A DNA stretch of 64,000 bases, taken from assembly GCA_046732255.1 (NCBI GenBank), contig JBKPMR010000018.1, positions 1-64,000 of the forward strand, in the 5' to 3' direction. This document shows, one piece after another, positions 58,037 to 64,000 of the stretch. The position numbers and the translations under genes are program-made. The notes under the pieces were generated by a model, which saw nothing but the letters and a program-made list of their open reading frames with translations, had not been told where the DNA came from and searched no databases. This DNA is from DATBLE01 sp046732255. Lineage in GTDB: Bacteria; Actinomycetota; Thermoleophilia; Gaiellales; Gaiellaceae. How positions within the stretch are numbered: the first letter of the stretch is position 1; every line of letters begins with the position of its first letter.

Positions 58037-59181
58037 TGGACCGGCACCTCCTCGAAGACGTCGTAGAGGGTCACCGCCTTGCGCTCGTCGGCAAGCCGCT
58101 TGAACCGTGTGAAGGCGGCGCGGAGCTCGTCCGCGGGCAGGTCGATCCCGGCGTCCGCGCACGCGCGGGCGAAGGCATGCCGGCCTGAGTGCTTGCCGAG
58201 CGGCAGCGTCATCGTCAGCCCGAGCTCCTCGGGATCCATGATCTGGTAGGTGGCGAGGTCCTTCAGCAGCCCGTCCTGGTGGATGCCGGCCTCGTGGGCG
58301 AAGGCGTTCGCCCCGACGATCGCCTTGTTCCGCTGGACGGTGTAGCCGGTCAGCCGAGAGACGAGCGCCGACGACACGCCGATCTCGCCGACGTTGACGC
58401 CGGTCACGGCCCGAAGCTCGTCGGCGCGGACGCGCAGCGCCATGACGACTTCCTCGAGCGCGGCGTTTCCCGCCCGCTCGCCGATCCCGTTCACCGTGCA
58501 CTCGACCTGCGTCGCACCGGCGCGGATGCCGGAGATCGTGTTGGCGACCGCCAGGCCGAGGTCGTTGTGGCAATGGACGGACAGGACGACCTCGCGGAGC
58601 TCGGGACAGAGCTCCTGCATGCGGCGGAGGAAGGCCTCGTGCTCGTCGGGCAGGCAGTAGCCGACCGTGTCCGGAAGGTTGATCGTGGTCGCGCCGGCCG
58701 CGATCGCCTCGCGGCAGACGTCGGCGAGGTACGGCGGGTCCGAGCGGGTCGCGTCCTCGGCCGAGAACTCGACCTCGTCGGCGCGGGCAGCGGCGACGGC
58801 GACGCTCGCCCGCACGCGCTCGAGCACCTGGGCCGGCTCGAGCTGGAGCTTCCGTTCCATGTGCAGCGCGCTCGTCGCGATGAAGACGTGGATCCGCGAG
58901 CGGCGCGCGCCGGCGACGGCGTCGGCCGCGGCCTCGAGGTCGTCGGGCTCGGTGCGGGCGAGGGCGGCGACGGTGGGACGGGTCACGGCCGCTGCGACCG
59001 CGCGTACGCCCTCGAAGTCGCCGGGCGACGAGATCGGGAAGCCCGCCTCGATCACGTCCACGCCGAGGCGCTCGAGCTGGGCGGCGATTTCCGCCTTCTC
59101 GTCAGGCTGAAGTGCGATGCCCGGCGACTGCTCGCCGTCGCGAAGGGTGGTGTCGAAGATCGTGATCCTGCGGTTGGACAA
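58033..59181 (-). CDS. leuA: 2-isopropylmalate synthase, short form
   Basis: A 382-residue DRE-TIM metallolyase condensing acetyl-CoA with 2-ketoisovalerate. Motifs: IFDTTLRDGEQSPG, IEAGFPISSPGDFEG, EFSAEDATRSD, LSVHCHNDLGLAVAN (metal histidines), and VNGIGERAGNAALEEV. TTG start with GAGGAGGA upstream. The protein ends just after the linker region; the C-terminal leucine-binding regulatory domain (about 130 residues) of standard LeuA is absent, so it resembles short homocitrate-synthase-like forms and may escape leucine feedback. A leader ORF precedes it. Confidence 0.9.
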   Translation of the reverse strand: MSNRRITIFDTTLRDGEQSPGIALQPDEKAEIAAQLERLGVDVIEAGFPISSPGDFEGVRAVAAAVTRPTVAALARTEPDDLEAAADAVAGARRSRIHVFIATSALHMERKLQLEPAQVLERVRASVAVAAARADEVEFSAEDATRSDPPYLADVCREAIAAGATTINLPDTVGYCLPDEHEAFLRRMQELCPELREVVLSVHCHNDLGLAVANTISGIRAGATQVECTVNGIGERAGNAALEEVVMALRVRADELRAVTGVNVGEIGVSSALVSRLTGYTVQRNKAIVGANAFAHEAGIHQDGLLKDLATYQIMDPEELGLTMTLPLGKHSGRHAFARACADAGIDLPADELRAAFTRFKRLADERKAVTLYDVFEEVPVQ

Positions 59182-59269
59182 CGGAGTTCCTCCTCGTCTC
59201 GTCCCGTCCGGGGACGTACCGGTGGTGTGAAGCGGTCGGCGTGTGCGCTGCGAAGCGCGTGGTCGCGTA

Positions 59270-59287
59270 CTCCCCCTAGAGGGGGAG
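59270..59287 (-). promoter_or_regulatory. Hairpin at the stop of the leuA leader ORF
   Basis: CTCCCCCT-ct-AGGGGGAG spans the leader's last codons and TAG stop. A ribosome stalled on the Ile/Leu/Val codons would block it. Farther downstream GCGC-ttcgca-GCGC and a stem near the ribosome-binding site could compete. Confidence 0.55.
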
Positions 59288-59371
59288 AATCGAGACGACG
59301 AGAAGGATGATCCGGCCGCGCGCAGCCTCGGAGAGGCGGGCTGCTGAATGGGTGTGGGACGCGGCGTTCAT
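59276..59371 (-). CDS. Leader peptide of the leuA-ilv operon
   Basis: A 31-codon frame whose last eleven residues are IILLVVSILPL: nine of eleven are Ile, Leu or Val. It starts 15 bases after a -10 box and ends 94 bases before leuA, with the stop codon inside a G/C hairpin. This is the classic design of branched-chain amino-acid attenuation. The string TCGATTCTC is shared with the pheA and gltB leader ORFs. Confidence 0.78.
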   Translation of the reverse strand: MNAASHTHSAARLSEAARGRIILLVVSILPL

Positions 59372-59386
59372 CGCTTCAGGTGAACT

Positions 59387-59415
59387 AGGTTGCCCGGAGG
59401 GCTTGGATCTGTCAA
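59387..59415 (-). promoter_or_regulatory. Promoter of the leuA-ilv operon
   Basis: TTGACA (59,415-59,410), 17-base spacer, CAACCT (59,392-59,387). The -10 is weak at its first base, but spacing and position equal those of the pheA and gltB leader promoters. Confidence 0.65.
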
Positions 59416-59465
59416 GCGTTATCGGTCGCAACTGCGTTAGCCTTAAACAGACGCGCGCCCACCAG

Positions 59466-59515
59466 ACGCATGCCGCGACCGGCATGACGGGCGGGGCAGA
59501 GTGCCGCTTGCTTGG
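59466..59515 (+). repeat. Partial composite repeat, module 1 only
   Basis: CATGCCGCGACCGGCATGAC followed by GGGCGGGGCAGAGTGCCGCTT resembles module 1 of copy B (CCGCGACCGACATGGCGGGC ... AAGTGCCGCT). No module 3 follows. It lies in the 207-base space between the divergent leuA and gltB promoters, which holds no gene. Confidence 0.5.
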
Positions 59516-59578
59516 GGATCCCTCCGAACGAAGTCGCCATGGTGCCGCCGCAGGCGGCGCCGGACCTCGTTCGGAAAC

Positions 59579-59607
59579 TTGACCTCGTCCGCGACGTTCC
59601 CTACTCT
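59579..59607 (+). promoter_or_regulatory. Promoter of gltB
   Basis: TTGACC (59,579-59,584), 17-base spacer, TACTCT (59,602-59,607). The -10 is seven bases from the leader ORF ATG, so the transcript would begin at or next to that start codon. Confidence 0.75.
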
Positions 59608-59614
59608 GCTCGCA

Positions 59615-59680
59615 ATGGCTTCAGCCGCGCGCCCGGTCTTTTCGATTCTCTTTCTCGGCGCGCGCAAGCCTGCGTGCTAG
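59615..59680 (+). CDS. Leader peptide of gltB
   Basis: A 21-codon frame reading ...ARPVFSILFLGARKPAC. It shares SIL and LGAR with the pheA leader peptide, using identical codons (TCGATTCTC and TCTCGGCGCGCGC). Its stop codon is the start of the GCTAG hairpin. Probably nearly leaderless. Sensing of Leu/Phe or of the nascent peptide are both possible; neither is shown. Confidence 0.62.
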   Translation: MASAARPVFSILFLGARKPAC

Positions 59681-59715
59681 TCGGCGTCCCGTCCCTCCCG
59701 CCTCCGCCGGCTAGC
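59627..59715 (+). promoter_or_regulatory. gltB leader hairpins
   Basis: Hairpin 1: GCGCGCC (59,627-59,633) with GGCGCGC (59,657-59,663), inside the leader ORF. Hairpin 2: GCTAGTCGGCG (59,676-59,686) with CGCCGGCTAGC (59,705-59,715), 11 bp with one G-U pair, starting in the stop codon. After it, AGGCGGATCCCCTC matches AGGCGGACCCCTC after the pheA leader. The remaining bases to 59,763 contain only GAGGTG before the gltB ATG. Confidence 0.68.
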
Positions 59716-59763
59716 TAACACCCACAGAGGCGGATCCCCTCCAAACGCACTCGAGGTGCGCGT

Positions 59764-62700
59764 ATGCGACACATCGATGAGCGTCGAGGGACAGGTCTGG
59801 CAGACCTGTCCCCGACACGGTTCGGCCCAACCCAGGAACGTGACGCCTGCGGGATCGGCTTCGTCGCCGACTCGACCGGCCGCGCCTCGCGCGAGATCGT
59901 CGATGCGCTGCTCGAGGGTCTCCACAACGTCCGTCACCGCGGGGCGACCGCCGCCGACCGCAAGACGGGAGACGGAGCAGGTGTCCTGCTGCCGCTCCCC
60001 GAGGGCAGCCCCGGCGTCGCGATGGTATTCCTGCGCGACGAGGCCGCGCGCAAGGCGATCGAGCAGGCGTGCCGCGCAGAGGGAATCGAGCCGCTCGAGT
60101 GGCAGGAGGTGCCGGTCGACACCGACGCACTCGGCGCGTCCGCGCTCGCGACCATGCCGCGCATCGAGCGGCTCCTTCTGGGTGGCGAGCGCGACGAGCG
60201 CCGCACCTACCGGGCTCGCCGCCGGGCGGAGCAGACACCCGGGGCGTACATCGCCTCGCTCTCGTTCCTCACCGTCACCTACAAGGCGCTCTGCGCCGCG
60301 GAGGAGCTGGGGCGCTTCTACCAAGATCTGCGCGACCCGTCGCTCGCGGTGCCGTTCGGGATCTTCCACCAGCGTTTCTCGACGAACACCGAGCCTTCCT
60401 GGGAGCGCGCGCAGCCGTTCCGCCTCCTCTGCCACAACGGCGAGATCAACGCGATCCAGGGGAACGTCAACTGGATGCGGGCACGCGAAGGGAACTTCGG
60501 CTCCGAGGACGACGAGCTCCTCCATCCGGTCTGCGACGAGACCGGCTCCGATTCGGCGATGCTCGACAACGCGCTCGAGCTGCTCGTCCGGCACGGCCGC
60601 GACGTCCGGCACGCGCTGACGATGCTCGTCCCCGAGGCGTGGGAGGCCAATCCCGAGCTCGATTCGAAGCTGCGCGACTACTACCGCTACCACTCGCTCC
60701 TCGTCGAGCCGTGGGACGGGCCGGCAGGGCTCGTCTTCACCGACGGCCGGGTCGTCGGCGCCACCCTCGACCGCAACGGGCTTCGGCCCCTGCGTTATGC
60801 GGTCTGCGCCGACGGCCTGGTCGTCTGCAGCTCCGAGGCGGGTGCGGTCGACCTCTCCGGGCGGGGAACGGTCCGCCGCGGGCGCCTCGGGCCCGGCCAG
60901 ATGATCGCCGTCGACCCCGAGCGCGGATTCGAGGAGAACGCCGCCGTCAAGGAGCGCCTCGCCGCCCGGCAGCCCTACGGCCGGTGGCTCGCCGACGGTT
61001 TGCGCGTCGACTCGAACGGGACTCCGCTCGCGCCGCCCGAGGGCGACCTGACCCGCCGTCAGGCCGTCTTCGGCTACACCCGCGAGGAGGTGAACGTGAT
61101 CCTGCGGCCGATCGCAGGCCGCGGACACGAGCCGACCTCGTCGATGGGCGACGACACGGCGCTGCCGCCCCTCGCCGGACGGGCGCGTCCCGTCTACTCC
61201 TACTTCCGACAGCGGTTCGCGCAGGTGACGAACCCTCCGATCGACCACCTGCGCGAACGGCACACGTTCTCCCTCCGATGCATCCTCGGCGGCCGGGCCC
61301 CTCTGCTGACGGAGGGGCCCGAAAACGCCCGTGGGACGGAGCTGGAGAGCTTCTTCGTCTATCCCGACTTCATCGACGACCGGCTCAACCGGCTGGACGC
61401 GACCTTCGACGCCGACCTCGAGGGCGCCTGCCGGCGGCTGGCCGACGAGGCGGAGGAGCTCGTTCGCTCGGGCCGCACGGCCCTGCTCGTCGCCGACACC
61501 AACCCGGACCGCGCGCCCATCCCGATGCTGCTCGCCGTCGGCGCCGTCCACCACCGCCTGGTCGCGCGCGGGCTGCGCTCGCTCGCGACGATCGTCGTCG
61601 AGACGGACGAGGCTCGCGAGGCGCACCACCTGGCATGCCTGATCGGGTACGGCGCCGAGGCGATCTGCCCGCGGCTTGCGCTCGAGACCGTCGCTGCGCT
61701 TGCGGCTGCGGACAAGGTCGGTGGCGACCGGCCGACGCCGACGGAGGCCCAGGAACGGTTCCGTGCGGCGACCGAGGACGGAGTGCTGAAGATCATGTCC
61801 AAGATGGGCATTGCCGACGTCGCCGCCTACTGCGGTGCGCAGGTGTTCGACGTGCTCGGGCTCTCGCAGGACGTGGTCGACCTCTGCTTCGTCGGCACGC
61901 CCTCGCCGGTCGGCGGAATCGGCTTTGCGGAGCTCCAGCGCGAGGCGCTGGCCCGCTTCGCCTCCACCCGGCTCGAGAACCCCGGCTACGTCAAGTTCCG
62001 CAAGGGCGGCGAGCCGCACGAGACGGACGCCGACGTCGTCGATGCGGCCCACGCGCTCCGGCTCGCCGTCCGGAAGGAGCGGCGGGACGCGTACGAGCGC
62101 TTCGCGGAGCTCGTGAACGGGCGTCAGTCGATGGAACTGCGCGACCTGCTCGAGCTCGCTCCGGCGGAGCCGGTCCCGCTCGACGAGGTGGCGCCTGCAG
62201 AGTCGATCGTCCGCCGGTTCTCGGCCGGCGGGATGTCGCACGGCGCCCTCTCGGCGGAGGCGCACGAGACGATCGCGGCGGCGTTCAACCGTCTGCAGGC
62301 ACGGTCGAACTGCGGCGAGGGCGGCGAGGACCCGGCGCGCTTCCGGACCGAGCGGAATTCACGGATCAAGCAGGTAGCGTCCGGCCGCTTCGGCGTCACC
62401 CCCGAGTACGCCGCCTTCGCGGACGAGCTCCAGATCAAGATCGCCCAGGGGTCGAAGCCGGGCGAGGGCGGGCAGCTGCCCGGCCACAAGGTCTCGGTGG
62501 AGATCGCGCGGCTGCGGCACACGACCCCGGGCGTCGCACTGATCTCGCCGCCGCCGCACCACGACATCTACTCGATCGAGGACCTCGCCCAGCTGATCTT
62601 CGACCTGCGCCAGGTGAACCCGGATGCCGCGATCTCGGTCAAGCTCGTCTCCGAGTCGGGCGTGGGGCTGGTCGCGAGCGGTGTGGTCAAGGCGCTCGCC

Positions 62701-64000
62701 GACGTCGTCCACATCGCCGGTGCGGACGGCGGCACAGGCGCGAGCCCGCTGTCCTCGATCAAGAACGCCGGCCTGCCGTGGGAGCTCGGCCTCGTCGAGA
62801 CCCAGCGCTCGCTCGTCGAGAACGGGCTCCGCGGCCGCGTGCGGCTGAGGGTCGACGGCGGGATCAAGACCGGACGGGACGTGGTCGTGGCGGCCCTGCT
62901 CGGAGCCGACGAATTCAGCTTCGGCACCGCGCTCCTCCTCGCCGAAGGCTGTCTGATGGTGCGGTCGTGCCACCTCGACACGTGCCCGGTCGGGATCGCG
63001 ACCCAACGGCCGGAGCTGCGTGCGAAATATGCAGCGACGCCCGCACAGGTCGAGGCGTACCTGATGTTCGTGGCCGAGGACGCCCGGCGCACGCTCGCGA
63101 ATCTGGGGCTGCGCTCGGTCGACGAGGCTGTGGGCCGGACCGACCTGCTGCGCCGCCGCGGGACCGGCGATCCCCGCGCTGAGGCGCTCGACCTCACGCC
63201 CCTCCTCGGCGCTCCGAGCGGTCGGCACGCCGGCGAGCCCATGCCGGTCGCCGGCGGCGGGGAGCTCGGTGAGCGGCTCGCCGCCGACGCCGAGCCGGCG
63301 CTCGAGGGCCCGGCGCTCGTCGAGCCGGCATATCCGATCAGCACCTGGGACCGCACCGTCGGTGCGCGTCTCGGAGGCGCGATCGGCAGAAGATTCGGCG
63401 CGCAGGCGCCTCCCGGGCGGATCCGCGCCCGCTTCGAAGGCTCTGCGGGCCAGAGCTTCGGCGCCTTCCTCGCCGCGGGGGTGGAGCTCGACCTCATCGG
63501 CGAGGCCAACGACTACGTCGGCAAGGGGATGGGCGGGGGCCGGATCGTGATCCGCCCGCCCGACGGCGACGCCGGCGATCCGGTGCTCGCCGGCAACACG
63601 GTCCTGTACGGGGCGACCGGGGGCGAGCTCTACTGCGCCGGCCGCGCCGGGGAGCGCTTCGGGGTGCGGAACTCCGGTGCGGTCGCGGTCGTCGAGGGGC
63701 TCGGCGACCACGGTTGCGAGTACATGACGAACGGCACCGTCGTCGTCCTCGGCGCGATCGGCCGCAACTTCGGCGCGGGGATGAGCGGCGGCGAGGCATA
63801 CGTCTACGACCCGGCGGGCGAGCTGCCGCTGCGTCTGAACGACGACCTTGTCGTCCTGGAGCGCGTCACCTCCGACGCGGAGCTCCGGCGGCTCGTCGAG
63901 CGCCATGCCCGCTACGCGGGGTCCGAACTGGCCGCCGCTCTGCTCGCCGACTGGGAAACCGCCGTCGGCGAGTTCTGGCACGTGCGGCCGCGGTCGGACG
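59764..64000 (+). CDS. gltB: Glutamate synthase large subunit (3' end missing)
   Basis: At least 1412 residues, nearly complete. After a 28-residue propeptide comes the Ntn-type catalytic cysteine C29 in RDACGIGFVA, so the propeptide must be cleaved. The glutaminase domain includes FGIFHQRFSTNTEPSW and CHNGEINAIQGNVNW. The FMN/synthase domain has RFSAGGMSHGALSAEAHE, IAQGSKPGEGGQLPG and ISPPPHHDIYSIEDL. The [3Fe-4S] cysteines are in SCHLDTCPVGIATQ. A C-terminal GXGXG beta-helix follows. Makes glutamate from glutamine and 2-oxoglutarate. Most of the propeptide is read from a GGGACAGGTCT palindrome. The ATG at 59,764 follows GAGGTG. Confidence 0.95.
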   Translation, partial: MRHIDERRGTGLADLSPTRFGPTQERDACGIGFVADSTGRASREIVDALLEGLHNVRHRGATAADRKTGDGAGVLLPLPEGSPGVAMVFLRDEAARKAIEQACRAEGIEPLEWQEVPVDTDALGASALATMPRIERLLLGGERDERRTYRARRRAEQTPGAYIASLSFLTVTYKALCAAEELGRFYQDLRDPSLAVPFGIFHQRFSTNTEPSWERAQPFRLLCHNGEINAIQGNVNWMRAREGNFGSEDDELLHPVCDETGSDSAMLDNALELLVRHGRDVRHALTMLVPEAWEANPELDSKLRDYYRYHSLLVEPWDGPAGLVFTDGRVVGATLDRNGLRPLRYAVCADGLVVCSSEAGAVDLSGRGTVRRGRLGPGQMIAVDPERGFEENAAVKERLAARQPYGRWLADGLRVDSNGTPLAPPEGDLTRRQAVFGYTREEVNVILRPIAGRGHEPTSSMGDDTALPPLAGRARPVYSYFRQRFAQVTNPPIDHLRERHTFSLRCILGGRAPLLTEGPENARGTELESFFVYPDFIDDRLNRLDATFDADLEGACRRLADEAEELVRSGRTALLVADTNPDRAPIPMLLAVGAVHHRLVARGLRSLATIVVETDEAREAHHLACLIGYGAEAICPRLALETVAALAAADKVGGDRPTPTEAQERFRAATEDGVLKIMSKMGIADVAAYCGAQVFDVLGLSQDVVDLCFVGTPSPVGGIGFAELQREALARFASTRLENPGYVKFRKGGEPHETDADVVDAAHALRLAVRKERRDAYERFAELVNGRQSMELRDLLELAPAEPVPLDEVAPAESIVRRFSAGGMSHGALSAEAHETIAAAFNRLQARSNCGEGGEDPARFRTERNSRIKQVASGRFGVTPEYAAFADELQIKIAQGSKPGEGGQLPGHKVSVEIARLRHTTPGVALISPPPHHDIYSIEDLAQLIFDLRQVNPDAAISVKLVSESGVGLVASGVVKALADVVHIAGADGGTGASPLSSIKNAGLPWELGLVETQRSLVENGLRGRVRLRVDGGIKTGRDVVVAALLGADEFSFGTALLLAEGCLMVRSCHLDTCPVGIATQRPELRAKYAATPAQVEAYLMFVAEDARRTLANLGLRSVDEAVGRTDLLRRRGTGDPRAEALDLTPLLGAPSGRHAGEPMPVAGGGELGERLAADAEPALEGPALVEPAYPISTWDRTVGARLGGAIGRRFGAQAPPGRIRARFEGSAGQSFGAFLAAGVELDLIGEANDYVGKGMGGGRIVIRPPDGDAGDPVLAGNTVLYGATGGELYCAGRAGERFGVRNSGAVAVVEGLGDHGCEYMTNGTVVVLGAIGRNFGAGMSGGEAYVYDPAGELPLRLNDDLVVLERVTSDAELRRLVERHARYAGSELAAALLADWETAVGEFWHVRPRSD
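59788..59812 (+). repeat. GGGACAGGTCTG palindrome inside the gltB propeptide
   Basis: GGGACAGGTCTG-g-CAGACCTGTCCC, perfect 12-base arms. Left flank ATGAGCGTCGA and right flank CCCGACACGGTTC match the other members. It codes for about residues 9-17 of the gltB product. Confidence 0.9.

Noticed and set aside
59677..63182. Long frames on the minus strand and in another plus frame across gltB
   Set aside because: Composition is typical of shadows and the gltB frame has continuous conserved motifs across the region.

Overview
The window is a GC-rich bacterial chromosome segment from an actinobacterium. The evidence is the actinobacterial cell-wall/signalling block ddl-pknB-pbpA-ftsW/rodA-pstP-fhaB-fhaA, SufU-type Fe-S assembly, many GTG/TTG starts, 4-bp ATGA/GTGA gene overlaps and ANTAR regulators. 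The repeats and overall style suggest a deep lineage such as Thermoleophilia, but that is an inference from memory. I saw no rRNA, tRNA, CRISPR, transposase or phage gene. Nearly all genes are housekeeping or biosynthetic; the unusual content lies between them.

Layout. 1-3.7 kb: the end of a suf operon (sufD partial, sufS, sufU, Rieske protein) and an O-methyltransferase. 3.7-4.0 kb: a candidate structured RNA and two palindromic repeats. 4.0-7.7 kb: lipoprotein, SDR, dcd and a solute-binding protein. 7.8-11 kb: a class III aminotransferase, a kinase with a discoidin-like ectodomain and a cyclic-nucleotide-binding protein. 11-21 kb: the wall-synthesis and Ser/Thr-phosphorylation operon. 21-24.5 kb: small envelope proteins, HNH and SIMPL. 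24.5-29 kb: leuD, leuC, pheA, a tiny Cys-pair protein and leuB. 29-33 kb: assimilatory sulfate/sulfite reduction and siroheme synthesis. 33-38.5 kb: thrC (behind a SAM-I riboswitch) diverging from proA-proB-aminotransferase-rhodanese. 38.6-40.3 kb: two response regulators, one with ANTAR, behind an attenuator-like leader. 40.4-48.7 kb: a murein endopeptidase and a LacI-controlled beta-glucoside ABC transporter/GH1 operon. 48.8-52 kb: ppc and a membrane protein. 52-59.4 kb: leuA, a degenerate leuB paralogue, ilvB, ilvN, ilvC and ilvD. 59.6-64 kb: gltB, cut by the window end.

Regulation. Amino-acid operons carry 5' leaders. leuA follows a 31-codon leader ORF ending in a run of Ile/Leu/Val codons. 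The pheA-leuC-leuD and gltB operons share a homologous leader: promoter, short ORF with a common SIL..LGAR peptide core, one hairpin inside the ORF, and a second 11-bp hairpin starting inside the stop codon. thrC has a SAM-I riboswitch overlapping its upstream start candidate. Several genes have a TANNNT box 6-7 bases before the start codon, implying leaderless mRNAs.

Repeats. Short palindromes (GGGACAGGTCT, GGACAGGATnnATCC, GTCCGGTGCC, GGGACWGTCCC types) and a larger composite repeat (three good copies) occupy intergenic gaps. Some have entered coding sequence at the edges of gltB, ddl, cobA and ilvC. A 167-bp imperfect palindrome fills the gap between two permease genes.
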